From Candidatus Bathyarchaeota archaeon A05DMB-3 (lineage in GTDB: Archaea; Thermoproteota; Bathyarchaeia; Bathyarchaeales; Bathycorpusculaceae), in NCBI GenBank assembly GCA_019685555.1, contig JABFQN010000001.1, positions 62,001-126,000 on the forward strand: 64,000 nucleotides of DNA. The letters are read 5' to 3'. Below are positions 1-8,448 of this stretch, piece by piece. The number at the start of each line of letters is the position of its first letter. Position 1 is the stretch's first letter. The position numbers and the translations under genes were made by a program. A model generated the notes under the pieces. It was not told where the DNA came from. It saw only the letters and a program-made list of their open reading frames with translations, and ran no database searches.

Positions 1-119
1 ATTATGGCTAATAAAAGGGCAAGCCTAAAAACTTTGCCATGTTTGCGGGCTATCCATTCACTGAGTTGCCTCTCGAAAGAGGAAACTAAACCTTCGTGTT
101 CCTTATCGCCACCGCTCAT
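1..119 (-). CDS. Partial N-terminus of a membrane protein of unknown function
   Basis: An open frame begins at an ATG whose first base is 119 on the minus strand and runs off the left window edge. The visible 39 residues start MSGGDKEHEGL, continue with a charged amphipathic stretch, and end in the hydrophobic run LALLLAI, which looks like the start of a membrane segment. It is divergent from the M55 peptidase gene. Nothing recognisable is present in so short a fragment, so no function is assigned. Confidence 0.5.
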   Translation of the reverse strand, partial: MSGGDKEHEGLVSSFERQLSEWIARKHGKVFRLALLLAI

Positions 120-257
120 TTAGACTTCAGCCCATAATAACACGTTTAATTTGGATAGAAGTTTAACTGTGGAATATTAGACTTCTGGTTCGCTTCTTAT
201 GCCAAATATTTTAAGCAAGTAATGGCAATGCATAAGCAACTGAAGAAGGGTGGGTTT

Positions 258-1106
258 ATGAAAGCGTTTATTTCAGTTGATTTGGAAGGCATGCCCTACA
301 TCGTCACGCCAAGCCACCTAAACCTAAAAGGCGCTTTATACGAAGAGGCTAGGAAAATCGCCACAAAAGTTGCCCTTACCGTGGCCGACGAACTGCACAA
401 AAACGGCTTTGAAGAAATTTTGATAGCAGACAGCCACGGTCCCATGGTCAACATTCACGTGGAAGACTTGCCTGAATACGTTGAAATCATTAGAGGTTTT
501 CCGCGGCCATTAAGCATGGTTGCTGGCGTTGAAGGTTGCGTTGCAGCCGTTTTCTTGGGCTATCATGCCAAGTTTGGAACAGCAAAATCCACCTTCGACC
601 ACACCTACAGTGGTGGAAGCATAAGAAAAGTGGAGGTTAACGGCGTTGAAACCAGCGAATTCCTCCTAAACGCTTACGTGGCAGGAGAACTGGGTGTTCC
701 AGCCATAATGGTGGCTGGAGAAGCTCAGCTTTTAAAGGATGATGTTGAAAAGTGGGCGCCTTGGGCTGAAACCGTTGCCCTAAAAGATTCCTTAAGCCGA
801 GTTTCCGCCAGAAGCCCAAGCATGACAAAACTTGAAAACGAGCTAAGAGAAGCCGCGAAAAAGGCAGTGTCAAAGCTTAAAGCCAAAAAAGCCAAGCTGC
901 TGGTTACCAAAAAACCGGTTAACATGCGGGTAACCTTCCTTGTAAGCCACTTTGCAGATGTAGCGGCGCTGTTACCCACCGCTAAGAGGCTTGACGCCCT
1001 AACAATAGAATACAATGCGCAAAGCATGACAGAAGCCTACAAAACCTTTGAGTTGCTTGTGCTTGCAGCCAGCGGAATAGCCGCCCTCCTAACACAGCAG
1101 ACTTAA
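258..1106 (+). CDS. M55 family D-aminopeptidase (DppA-like)
   Basis: Zinc-dependent peptidase related to Bacillus DppA, a family that removes N-terminal D-amino acids from small peptides. Counting from the ATG at 258, the family's zinc-site motifs are visible: SVDLEG (D8, E10), ADSHG (H60) and GYHA (H103). A glutamate near 131-134 would be the last ligand or catalytic residue. The length of 282 residues is normal. An in-frame ATG at 222 would add 12 residues of non-family sequence; the ATG at 258 is preferred because it has a GGGTGGG ribosome binding site and begins MKAFISVDLEG like its relatives. It is cytoplasmic and probably co-transcribed with the NTPase gene 24 bp downstream. The physiological substrate is unknown. 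Confidence 0.88.
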   Translation: MKAFISVDLEGMPYIVTPSHLNLKGALYEEARKIATKVALTVADELHKNGFEEILIADSHGPMVNIHVEDLPEYVEIIRGFPRPLSMVAGVEGCVAAVFLGYHAKFGTAKSTFDHTYSGGSIRKVEVNGVETSEFLLNAYVAGELGVPAIMVAGEAQLLKDDVEKWAPWAETVALKDSLSRVSARSPSMTKLENELREAAKKAVSKLKAKKAKLLVTKKPVNMRVTFLVSHFADVAALLPTAKRLDALTIEYNAQSMTEAYKTFELLVLAASGIAALLTQQT

Positions 1107-1130
1107 GCCAAAAGCTGGAAAAGGCAGAAA

Positions 1131-1685
1131 ATGCTGAAACGCGTGCTTCTCTTGACGGGCAGCCCAGGCGTTGGAAAAACAACACTATTGCTGAAAATCG
1201 TGGACATTTTAAGGACTAAGGGTTATCGCATCGGCGGAATGGTAAGCCGCGAAGTTCGCTCTGGCGGAACTCGCATAGGCTTTGAAATCCTAGACTTGGC
1301 TAGTGGCAAACGAGGATGGCTTGCCCACATAAACCAAAAAACTGGCCCACAAGTTGGCAAATACCGTGTTAACCTCGAGGATTTAGACAAAATTGGCGTG
1401 GAAGCTGTTTTAAAGGCTGTTAGAGAATGCGATGTCATAGCCATAGACGAGATAGGTCCCATGGAACTTTTTTCAGAAAAGTTCAAGCGGGCAGTTAGGG
1501 AAGCGTTGGAAAGCGGAAAACTTTTGGTAGGCGTTGTCCATTGGAAAGCCCGCGACAAACTGGTGGACACTGTGAAAAGGCGAGAAGACGCGGAAACATT
1601 CACTGTTACCTATGAAAACAGGGACATGCTTAACCAAAATGTCGTGGAAAAGGCTTTGGAGTTTTTGACAAAAATCCGTGAATAA
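1131..1685 (+). CDS. Nucleoside-triphosphatase, THEP1 family
   Basis: P-loop NTPase of the archaeal THEP1 family (DUF265). Walker A GSPGVGKT spans residues 10-17 and a Walker B stretch VIAIDEIGPMEL spans about 102-113. The family's basic GGM(V/I)SREVR segment follows strand 2. Characterised members hydrolyse NTPs slowly and their cellular role is not settled; some archaeal relatives act on nucleotides or RNA. At 184 residues it is the usual length. It follows the M55 peptidase by 24 bp, suggesting one transcript, and ends directly against a small convergent membrane-protein gene. Confidence 0.88.
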   Translation: MLKRVLLLTGSPGVGKTTLLLKIVDILRTKGYRIGGMVSREVRSGGTRIGFEILDLASGKRGWLAHINQKTGPQVGKYRVNLEDLDKIGVEAVLKAVRECDVIAIDEIGPMELFSEKFKRAVREALESGKLLVGVVHWKARDKLVDTVKRREDAETFTVTYENRDMLNQNVVEKALEFLTKIRE

Positions 1686-1883
1686 CTATGGTGTTGCCTC
1701 CTTAGCCCTTTTCCCGTATTTTCTACGTTCATAAACTATCATGAATAAGGGGATAAAGAAGGCTATAAGCAGAAATAAAGCCATCACATATTGCTCCATC
1801 ATGACGAATTGTATTATGAGGTAAAGCCAGCTAACAACTGTTAGTATGAGGATTGCCTTTGCAATGTCGCCTATAAGCCCCAT
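1686..1883 (-). CDS. Small membrane protein, two predicted TM segments
   Basis: A 65-residue protein with two hydrophobic spans (about residues 8-26 and 33-50) followed by a basic tail RRKYGKRAK, which predicts a short hairpin membrane protein with a cytoplasmic C-terminus. Its stop codon lies immediately beside the stop of the convergent THEP1 gene. The hydrophobic pattern makes a real gene likelier than chance, but no family is recognised. Confidence 0.55.
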   Translation of the reverse strand: MGLIGDIAKAILILTVVSWLYLIIQFVMMEQYVMALFLLIAFFIPLFMIVYERRKYGKRAKEATP

Positions 1884-2023
1884 GTGCGGTACACATTAAA
1901 AACTGTGTCTAAAGTGTTTATTAAACATTACGACACGCTACATTGCAGACATAAGCGCAGCAAGCCAAAACCTTTAACCGATAACGCAGCATTGTAGAAA
2001 ATGCAAGAGTGAAGGTTCCATAA

Positions 2024-2686
2024 ATGTTGGTTGCTGGTGTCGACGATGCGGGACGCGGCTCCGTTATTGGACCGCTGGTCATCGCTGGAATTTTAATAGA
2101 CGATAAAGACTTGCCAAAGCTTATTCAACTCGGCGTAAAAGACTCAAAACTCCTTTCGCCAAGCAGAAGAGAAACTTTGGCTGTTGAAATTAAACAGATA
2201 GCCAAAAAGCATGCCTTTGTGAAACTTTCCCCAGCAGAAATTGACAAGGTTGTTGAAAAGGGCAGAAAACTTCATAGGCTTAACTGGTTGGAGGCGCAAG
2301 CCATGGCAAAAATCATTGAACTCCTCAAGCCTGACATAGCCTATGTGGATGCTTCAGACGTCTTAGAAGAGCGTTTCAAACAGCAGATTTTGGAGTTCTT
2401 GCCCTTTAAAGTTGAAATAGTTTCTGAGCATAAGGCGGACCGCAGGTACCCAGTGGTTTCAGCCGCATCAATAATAGCTAAAGTTGAAAGGGACAGAGAA
2501 ATCGCAGAGTTAAAAGCTAAATACGGCGACTTTGGATGCGGCTACCCCACAGACCCCAAAACCGTAGAGTTTCTGCACTATTGCTTAGAAACGTTTAAGG
2601 AATATCCAGAGTTTGTAAGGAAATCTTGGAAACCAGCTAAAAAGGTTAAAAGCGAAAACGATTCAAGGCAGAAGCGGCTTGTCTAA
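2024..2686 (+). CDS. rnhB: Ribonuclease HII
   Basis: Cleaves the RNA strand of RNA-DNA hybrids and nicks at single ribonucleotides embedded in DNA during replication and repair. The N-terminal active-site motif reads GVDDAGRG (residues 5-12) where most members have G(I/V)DEAGRG, so the second catalytic acid is Asp8 rather than Glu. The remaining metal-binding acids are Asp109 in YVDAS and Asp139 in HKADRRYP, followed by the SAASIIAKV segment. The length of 220 residues is typical. A GAAGG site precedes the ATG. The gene converges on the HTH-regulator gene, with stops overlapping by 4 bp. Confidence 0.95.
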   Translation: MLVAGVDDAGRGSVIGPLVIAGILIDDKDLPKLIQLGVKDSKLLSPSRRETLAVEIKQIAKKHAFVKLSPAEIDKVVEKGRKLHRLNWLEAQAMAKIIELLKPDIAYVDASDVLEERFKQQILEFLPFKVEIVSEHKADRRYPVVSAASIIAKVERDREIAELKAKYGDFGCGYPTDPKTVEFLHYCLETFKEYPEFVRKSWKPAKKVKSENDSRQKRLV

Positions 2687-3627
2687 AGCTTACGCAAGTC
2701 TTCTGGGCACTTTATTTTTGACAGTTCCTCGCCTTTAACACATGAAATATCCTTGTCTAAGGAAGGTTTCTGTCCCTCTGTTACTAGGATAGGGTGCGCT
2801 TGGACAACTTTGCTAAGGCTTAAGATTTCATCAACCCTTTGGTTTAGGGTTGCCTCTTTGTCGTTTACAATCCCGCCTATTATCTTCATGTTTTCCTCTG
2901 GAACTGTGATTACAAAGTCAAAGGGCGCCTTTTTAACAGCCACAAGGTTATAGCCAGCAAGCTTCTTGAAAATTTTTTGAAGAAGCTTATTCCTAATGAT
3001 TATCTGCCGGGCTCTTGCCATGAAGGGTTTCCGCTGTCTTTTAGTTGCCTCGAAAATGTCAACTGGTTTGGCTACTGGAATCCCTAAAGTGCATAGGAGG
3101 TTGTAGGCTGTTGCCACGGACGCTTTAGCCATACCCCTTTCATAACCGTAAAGGGTTCTCCTCGAAATGCCTATCTTCTCTGCAACCTCGCCCACGGATA
3201 AGCCTAACTCTTGTCTCCGCTGTTTAACGGCTTCGCCATCTATCTCCACATAATAGCCTCCTGGACCAGCTTGAATAAGCGGGTAGATTTTGCGTAAAAC
3301 AATGTTTTCAAAGGTTTTAGGGGTAACTGCCAAAACATTATATCGCGAATAGACCGTGTCATCTTCTAAATGTTTTTCACGGGTTTTTTCGCTGATGAAA
3401 AGCGATGCTGCTGAAACATGCTCCGAAATTATTCTTAGCTCCAGTGAATCATAGGGAGAGACGCATCCAATGTCAGATTGCACTTTTATGAAAATTAGAG
3501 ATTTGCTTTTCCTAGCGGCTATGTCAAAACAGCTTGGTCTTGAGCAACATCTCTGGGAGACGGTGAAACCTCCCTCCTTCAATATAGACTCTGCAGCCTT
3601 TACCTTCTCCGTCTCCCTATAAGTCAT
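2683..3627 (-). CDS. Archaeal HTH-type transcriptional regulator with N-terminal nuclease-like domain
   Basis: Member of the conserved archaeal family of putative HTH regulators (COG1395 type). Residues 1-125 resemble a small restriction-endonuclease-like or sensor fold (cysteines in RCCSRPSC, then an FIKVQSDIG strand). Residues about 130-190 hold an Xre-type helix-turn-helix: RRQELGLSVGEVAEKIGISRRTLYGYERG. The C-terminal third is an uncharacterised alpha/beta region. It is probably a DNA-binding repressor or activator; its targets are not visible here. The gene lies upstream of fibrillarin-nop5 in genome order but on the same strand, so it may be transcribed after them. Function beyond DNA binding is unknown. 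Confidence 0.82.
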   Translation of the reverse strand: MTYRETEKVKAAESILKEGGFTVSQRCCSRPSCFDIAARKSKSLIFIKVQSDIGCVSPYDSLELRIISEHVSAASLFISEKTREKHLEDDTVYSRYNVLAVTPKTFENIVLRKIYPLIQAGPGGYYVEIDGEAVKQRRQELGLSVGEVAEKIGISRRTLYGYERGMAKASVATAYNLLCTLGIPVAKPVDIFEATKRQRKPFMARARQIIIRNKLLQKIFKKLAGYNLVAVKKAPFDFVITVPEENMKIIGGIVNDKEATLNQRVDEILSLSKVVQAHPILVTEGQKPSLDKDISCVKGEELSKIKCPEDLRKL

Positions 3628-3677
3628 CAGGCTTTCACAAAAATACTCAACGCGCTCTGCAATATAAGGATATACAG

Positions 3678-4379
3678 TTAAGGCTTATTTTGAGATTTTG
3701 CCACTATCATGGCATGGGCTTTGTCATAGGGCTCCAGATGCACAACATCCTCTACTTCGAAGCCTCTGCCCTCTAAAACTTTAACCTCTTGCTTGTAGAT
3801 CTCTGAAGGCTCTTTTGTCATGTCTATGCTTTGGGCTTTAACAGCAAGCATTATCCGCCCGCCATTTTTGAGATATAAGTCGGCGTTGTCAGCGAGGATT
3901 TTTGCTTGTTCGGGTTGGGCTACGTCGCAGTAGACCTCGTCAACTTTGCCGCGGATAAACATTGCATATCTTTCTGGAAAGCGGGCGTCTTCAAGTATAG
4001 ACGACATGTTAAGCCTGTAGGGGCAAACGTTGTTTACAAGTTCTCGCATGGCTCTCGGTGCGAACTCCACACAGTAAACATGTCCCTTCTCGCCGACAAT
4101 GTCTGAAACGTGGCTAGCTGTGGTTCCGGAAGCTGCGCCTAAATAGAGCACTTGATGGTTTGGCTTTATTGGAACTGTTTTAACGTTTTTTAGTATGGCT
4201 GCTGCCAGCTTGCTTCTAAAGGGGTCCCAGAGGCGATATTCTACGCCTTCAAAGCGTATCAGCTTTTCTCCGTAGACGGCTTTTCCAGGCGCAAGGTTCC
4301 TTGTGGCTAGTTTTTGGGTTCCATCGTCAAGTGTAACAAGGAAGATTTCGGAGAACTGGGGATGGGGTTTAACGTGCAT
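3678..4379 (-). CDS. flpA: Fibrillarin-like rRNA/tRNA 2'-O-methyltransferase
   Basis: Catalytic subunit of the archaeal C/D-box sRNP, which methylates ribose 2'-OH groups of rRNA and tRNA under guide RNA control. The S-adenosylmethionine-binding loop VLYLGAASGTTASHVSD covers residues 77-93, followed by the acidic end of strand 2 (YCVEF) and the EVYCDVAQP strand. The N-terminal beta region (1-55) is the dimerisation and Nop5-binding part. The length of 233 is standard. It overlaps the 3' end of nop5 by 11 bp, so the two are translationally coupled, as is usual in archaea. Confidence 0.96.
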   Translation of the reverse strand: MHVKPHPQFSEIFLVTLDDGTQKLATRNLAPGKAVYGEKLIRFEGVEYRLWDPFRSKLAAAILKNVKTVPIKPNHQVLYLGAASGTTASHVSDIVGEKGHVYCVEFAPRAMRELVNNVCPYRLNMSSILEDARFPERYAMFIRGKVDEVYCDVAQPEQAKILADNADLYLKNGGRIMLAVKAQSIDMTKEPSEIYKQEVKVLEGRGFEVEDVVHLEPYDKAHAMIVAKSQNKP

Positions 4380-5595
4380 GTCTTCTCTTTCTCCGTTTCA
4401 TTTCATGTCTAGGCTTAGGTTTTCTCTCCGGAACTGTTGGGGGTTCAGTGTATTTTTGGCGAATTTCCTCAACCCTTTTTTCCAAGTCCGCCTTCAGCTC
4501 TTCGCCTATATATCTGCCTCCGAAAACATCTATTCTGGCGGCTATGGCTAGTTTTCCAGCTAAAGCGCGGGCGATTTTCCCCCTCTGCCACTTTTTCGCT
4601 TCATGCAAAAACGGATGTTGGAAGATTATTCCATGCTTTGGCGGTCTTGTCCCAGTCTTTAATGAACGGAACAAAGCCTTTTCCGCGCCTAAAACTTGCA
4701 GTGTGCTGGCGGGCATTTTAGCCAAATTCGTTAGTCCTCCAGCCAATGCAATGAGGCGGGCTCCTAGAAGTGAGCCCGTTATGGCTTTTATGTTGGGCGC
4801 CACTTCTTCCATTGCCGTGTCTATGTAGGCTTCTAAGGTTTGTCTAAGCTCGTATAGGCTTAGCACGTTTTTGCATAGGACTTTTATCTGTGTTAGGTCG
4901 GTTTCAGGCAAGTCTGCGCCCATGGAAGACTGTGCTGCGTTTGCTATTTGTTCAGCCTTTGCTTTTGGCAAGCCTTCCGCTTCAAGCCTTTCAGATGTGA
5001 AGCCTTCTTTGTTTCCTATGTTTAGAACGAGGCGGGCGTAGGTTTCATGTTTTTCCAGCAAGCGGTCGAGTTCCGGAAAGTGGATGCCATACCATTCTCT
5101 TATGCGGCTCATGAAGAGGTTTATGGTCTTGTCCAAGTCGTCCAGCGTTTGGATGGCTTGAGCGATTATTAGGTCTCTTTTCTCAACAGCTCTTTTAACT
5201 CTAATTTTGGCGATTTCGACGGCGACGCTGTGCAACCAACGGCGGAGCTCTTCATAATCCCTAACGAAGCCCGTTTCAAGGGCGAAGCCTTCCATGTTGG
5301 AACGCAGCAGTTCTCCAGCTTCTGAAACTTTTGAAACTTCCACAGAGCCGCCAAACCTTTCTTTAATTTCTGCCGCTAAAAGGGGGTTTTCAAAAACAAA
5401 AGAGTCGTAACCGTTGTGTTTTAAATAGTTGATTAATTCGGCAACTTCTTTCACGGTTTTTCCAGATTCTATTTCCACTATGGTTTTGGCTGCCTCTTCT
5501 GGTTTCTTTTGGAAAATGGAGTGGGCTATAAGCCTATTACCCTCGTCGAAGGCTAAAACTCCAAACATTGTGTGGATTATTGTTGCCTTCATCAT
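4369..5595 (-). CDS. Nop5 (NOP56/58-related) C/D-box sRNP scaffold protein
   Basis: Scaffold that binds the L7Ae-C/D RNA complex through its Nop domain and recruits fibrillarin through its N-terminal domain. Residues 1-125 form the fibrillarin-binding part, about 130-260 the coiled-coil dimerisation helices, and 260-370 the Nop domain with the hallmark GSLLGARLIALAGGLTNLA and the segment GAEKALFRSLKTG. The C-terminus is a lysine/arginine-rich tail ending RRKRRHAR, typical of this family. It is the first gene of a two-gene operon with flpA. Confidence 0.96.
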   Translation of the reverse strand: MMKATIIHTMFGVLAFDEGNRLIAHSIFQKKPEEAAKTIVEIESGKTVKEVAELINYLKHNGYDSFVFENPLLAAEIKERFGGSVEVSKVSEAGELLRSNMEGFALETGFVRDYEELRRWLHSVAVEIAKIRVKRAVEKRDLIIAQAIQTLDDLDKTINLFMSRIREWYGIHFPELDRLLEKHETYARLVLNIGNKEGFTSERLEAEGLPKAKAEQIANAAQSSMGADLPETDLTQIKVLCKNVLSLYELRQTLEAYIDTAMEEVAPNIKAITGSLLGARLIALAGGLTNLAKMPASTLQVLGAEKALFRSLKTGTRPPKHGIIFQHPFLHEAKKWQRGKIARALAGKLAIAARIDVFGGRYIGEELKADLEKRVEEIRQKYTEPPTVPERKPKPRHEMKRRKRRHAR

Positions 5596-5677
5596 CCCTA
5601 TTCCTCAACGGTTTCAGATACTATCTACTAGGCTTGCATAGATAAAGGATTCTGAAGGCAGACGACAAAGTTTCGGC

Positions 5678-5938
5678 TTATTTTTTGACGCGGCGGATTT
5701 CAAAGACAACTGGGTTTTCATGGTCTGGACAAGCGTTGAAGATTACATCTTTGTCTTTAGCCCATGGAAATTCTGCGCCGTAGCGCATGGCATAGACTTT
5801 TGGCAAAATAACCATCAGCGCACTATAGCATATGTCGCCTTTAATGGATTTTCCGTCGAAGACTATTTTGTCGCCAACCTTATGCCCAAAAGCGCACTTT
5901 CCTTTTTGACTTTTGACGGCAACTTCAACAACCGACAT
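5678..5938 (-). CDS. TIGR04076 family protein
   Basis: Small protein matching the TIGR04076 pattern: a basic VEVAVKSQKGKC start, the phrase GHKVGDKIVFDGKS, a cysteine in DICYSAL, the R-x-G-A-E-F-PW segment and a final ACPDHENPVVFEIRR. Three cysteines (KCAF, DICY, NACPD) are in the positions usual for the family and could bind metal or react with thiols, but no member has an assigned function that I know of. The ATG at 5938 is chosen because an AGGTG site lies six bases before it; an upstream GTG at 5947 overlaps that site. It is divergent from pyrD. Confidence 0.8.
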   Translation of the reverse strand: MSVVEVAVKSQKGKCAFGHKVGDKIVFDGKSIKGDICYSALMVILPKVYAMRYGAEFPWAKDKDVIFNACPDHENPVVFEIRRVKK

Positions 5939-6069
5939 TAAATGCACCTTTGCTAGGAGTATTGTCCAAACTTATTATAGATTTTCCCAGCCAAAAACCA
6001 GCGTGCAAAACTAAACTTTATCTCTTAAAAGCAACAACCATTACAGAAAGCTTCAATGGGGAAAATCCT

Positions 6070-6990
6070 TTGAAAAATAAAAGCCTAAAAGTCAACTTGG
6101 CTGGCTTAAGCCTTGAAAACCCCACAATGCTGACTTCTGGAATTTTGGGGTATTCCGCCTTAACCCTTAAAAGCATAGCTGAAGGTGGAGCCGGCGCCGT
6201 GGTTACAAAATCTGTTGGTTTAAAGCCTCGAAGGGGCTATGCAAACCCAACGGTTGTGCAGGTGGACTGCGGCTTAGTGAACGCTGTTGGGCTTCCAAAC
6301 CCGGGCATAGACGAGTTTGTAAAGGACATCCGCGAGGCAAAAGCTGTTTTGACGGTGCCTTTAATAGTGAGCGTTTACGGGTTTTCAGCCGAAGAATACG
6401 CGTGGGTGGCAGAAAAAGCCGTTAAAGCAGGCGCAGACGCTGTGGAACTTAACGTTTCATGCCCCCATGTTAAGGAAACAGGCATAGAGATTGGGCAAAA
6501 CCCAATGGTTTTAGCGGAAGTTGTAAGAGAAGTTAAGAGAGCTATGGAAAAACCCGTTTTTGTTAAGCTTTCGCCTAACGTGGCGGACATCGCGGAAATC
6601 GCTGAAGCCGCCGTGAAGGCTGGGGCGGATGCTATAACTGCCATAAACACTGTTAAGGCGATGGCAATAGACATTGAAACTGCAAAGCCCATACTTAGCA
6701 ACAAGAGGGGCGGATTGTCTGGTCATGCCATTAAGCCCATTGCTGTTCGATGCGTCTACGACATTTACGAAAAAGTGAAAAAGCCCATAATCGGGTGCGG
6801 CGGCATAACCAGTTGGCAGGACGCTGTGGAGTTCATGCTTGCAGGAGCTTCAGCCGTCCAAATTGGAACAGCCATAGCCCTAAAAGGCCCCGGCGTTTTC
6901 AAGTCTGTGGTTATGGGGATAAACACTTACCTAAAAAGGAAAGGTTTTAGGAGCGTGAATGAAATTGTCGGCTTGGCTCACCGCAGCTAA
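6070..6990 (+). CDS. pyrD: Dihydroorotate dehydrogenase, catalytic subunit (class 1B)
   Basis: FMN-dependent TIM-barrel enzyme oxidising dihydroorotate to orotate in pyrimidine synthesis. Class 1B signatures are the N-terminal NPTMLTSGILGYS, the active-site NVSCPHVKETG with catalytic cysteine near residue 131, VKLSPN, and the phosphate-binding GCGGI and IGTA loops. The start is taken as TTG at 6070, with a GGGG motif eight bases before it. An in-frame ATG at 5950 would add 40 residues unlike the family. The gene overlaps pyrK by 32 bp, as expected for the PyrD-PyrK heterotetramer that passes electrons to NAD. Confidence 0.93.
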   Translation: MKNKSLKVNLAGLSLENPTMLTSGILGYSALTLKSIAEGGAGAVVTKSVGLKPRRGYANPTVVQVDCGLVNAVGLPNPGIDEFVKDIREAKAVLTVPLIVSVYGFSAEEYAWVAEKAVKAGADAVELNVSCPHVKETGIEIGQNPMVLAEVVREVKRAMEKPVFVKLSPNVADIAEIAEAAVKAGADAITAINTVKAMAIDIETAKPILSNKRGGLSGHAIKPIAVRCVYDIYEKVKKPIIGCGGITSWQDAVEFMLAGASAVQIGTAIALKGPGVFKSVVMGINTYLKRKGFRSVNEIVGLAHRS

Positions 6991-7792
6991 TAAGCATAGA
7001 ACAACCCGCATCATGAACGTAGAAGTTGTCAGCCCCACAGTGAAAGTCTTCACTTTTCAAGACAAGCAGTGTGCGAAGGCAAAGCCCGGACAGTTTTTGA
7101 TGTTGTGGGTTCCCGGAGTGGATGAAATCCCTCTAAGCGTTTTAGACGTAGACCGTGAAAGGGCAAAGGTTTCGGTGGCTGTCAAGCGAGTTGGCGAAGC
7201 AACAAAAGCGCTGCACAGCATGAAAGCGGGCGACTGGATAGGTATGCGCGGCCCCTTCGGAAATGGGTTCACGCTTAAAAGGGGCAAGATTTTGATGGTT
7301 GGAGGCGGGGTTGGCATAGCTCCATTAACATTTTTAGCCAAAAACCTAGCCTCAGGAAAAACCTCAAAAATCGTTGTGGTGATTGGAGCCAAAACAAGAG
7401 AGGAGCTCATTTTCATGGACAATTTACGAAGGTTATGTGAAGAGGAAAACGTGTTAGCAGCTACAGAGGATGGAAGCTACGGTGTAAAAGGCTTGGCTTC
7501 AAGCCTCGCAGAGTCTGTTATGGCCGAAGAAAAATTTAACATGGTTTACACTTGCGGGCCGGAGCCTATGACTCGAAGGGTTTTGGACTGTGCTGAAAAG
7601 GTTGGCATTTATGCTGAGGCAAGCCTTGAAAGGCTTATGCGGTGCGCCATCGGCATATGTGGAAGCTGCGTTGTAGGCGGATACCGCGTCTGCAGGGACG
7701 GCCCAGTCTTCAACATAAACCAGCTTAAAACCTTTAAAGACGAGTTTGGGGTTTGGAAACGCGACTTCAACGGGAAAAGGATACCAGTCTAA
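6959..7792 (+). CDS. pyrK: Dihydroorotate dehydrogenase electron-transfer subunit
   Basis: Iron-sulfur flavoprotein that takes electrons from PyrD and passes them to NAD+. It has a ferredoxin-reductase-like FAD domain (about residues 15-100, with PGQFLMLWVPG and the I-P-L-S flavin motif) and a nucleotide-binding domain (GGGVGIAPL near 117, YTCGPEPM near 200). The C-terminal [2Fe-2S] site is C229-x4-C234-x2-C237-x7-C245. An AGGAG site lies just before the ATG at 6959 inside pyrD. An ATG at 7013 is possible but lacks a ribosome site. The length of 277 residues is normal. Confidence 0.93.
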   Translation: MKLSAWLTAANKHRTTRIMNVEVVSPTVKVFTFQDKQCAKAKPGQFLMLWVPGVDEIPLSVLDVDRERAKVSVAVKRVGEATKALHSMKAGDWIGMRGPFGNGFTLKRGKILMVGGGVGIAPLTFLAKNLASGKTSKIVVVIGAKTREELIFMDNLRRLCEEENVLAATEDGSYGVKGLASSLAESVMAEEKFNMVYTCGPEPMTRRVLDCAEKVGIYAEASLERLMRCAIGICGSCVVGGYRVCRDGPVFNINQLKTFKDEFGVWKRDFNGKRIPV

Positions 7793-7818
7793 ACGGACAA
7801 AAGTAAAAAGGTGGCTAA

Positions 7819-8328
7819 ATGCCCATCACACCACTTCACGCATCAGCCTTTCTATTTCTATACTTTAAGGATAAAACGCGAATAGACCCTTTGGCGTTGG
7901 CTGTTTCAACAACCTTCATAGACCTTGAACCCTTGTATTACTTTATACTTGGAGAGCTTTTAGACCATAGGATTTGGCATGGATTTACATTAGCGCTAAC
8001 TCTATATCCTATCTTAGTGACTGGCGCGGTCTATCTAACAGAACACCTCCTTGAAAATAGGTTGTGGGCCATCTACAAGTGGGCAAGACTTAACCCCATC
8101 AAGGTGAGGTATTCGCTGCAGAACATATATTTGCTGAGCTTTTTTGGAGGTTTCAGCCACATCTTCCTAGACATGTTCACTCATCCGCAGATGCTTTGGG
8201 TTTTATATCCCTTCGCCTATGGAAACCCCTTCTACAGGGGACAAGCCGCGATAATTGTGGAAGCCACTGTAATTGTGTTGACGCTTTACTCGTTAAACTG
8301 TTGGCTAAAGGATAAACCTCTGAAGTGA
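7819..8328 (+). CDS. Membrane-bound YdjM/DUF4184-like putative metal-dependent hydrolase
   Basis: A 169-residue multi-pass protein starting MPITPLHA, with an acidic DLEPLYY segment, a histidine pair around LLDHRIWHGFT and a later HIFLDMFTH. This spacing of H, DxE, HR-xx-H and H-xxx-D-xxx-H resembles the YdjM/DUF4184 group of membrane proteins believed to bind a metal in the membrane. Four or five hydrophobic spans are visible. An AAGGTGG ribosome site precedes the ATG. It follows pyrK by 26 bp and may share its transcript, although no link to pyrimidine synthesis is evident. The enzymatic role is not known. Confidence 0.68.
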   Translation: MPITPLHASAFLFLYFKDKTRIDPLALAVSTTFIDLEPLYYFILGELLDHRIWHGFTLALTLYPILVTGAVYLTEHLLENRLWAIYKWARLNPIKVRYSLQNIYLLSFFGGFSHIFLDMFTHPQMLWVLYPFAYGNPFYRGQAAIIVEATVIVLTLYSLNCWLKDKPLK

Positions 8329-8403
8329 ATATGGAAAACTAGAGGAAGCAGTTCTTATTAAATGCGTCTAAACGAGACATTTATCAATTTAATCCGCAGA
8401 AGT

Positions 8404-8414
8404 CTTTTTAAATG
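8404..8414 (+). promoter_or_regulatory. Putative TATA box for the secreted CBM9-like protein gene
   Basis: The AT-rich element CTTTTTAAATG lies about 38 bp before the ATG at 8449. A transcript beginning some 25 bp downstream would keep the GAGGGA ribosome site at about 8437-8442. Confidence 0.45.
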
Positions 8415-8448
8415 CAACAATTATAAAATAATTGTTGAGGGAAGTATA

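Noticed and set aside
725-1027. Antisense frames inside the M55 peptidase gene
   Set aside because: They lie opposite a well-supported gene, have no ribosome site and no recognisable domain.
5950-6069. ATG 5950 as the start of pyrD
   Set aside because: The extra 40 residues do not resemble the enzyme family, and a TTG at 6070 with a well-spaced GGGG site fits the normal N-terminus.
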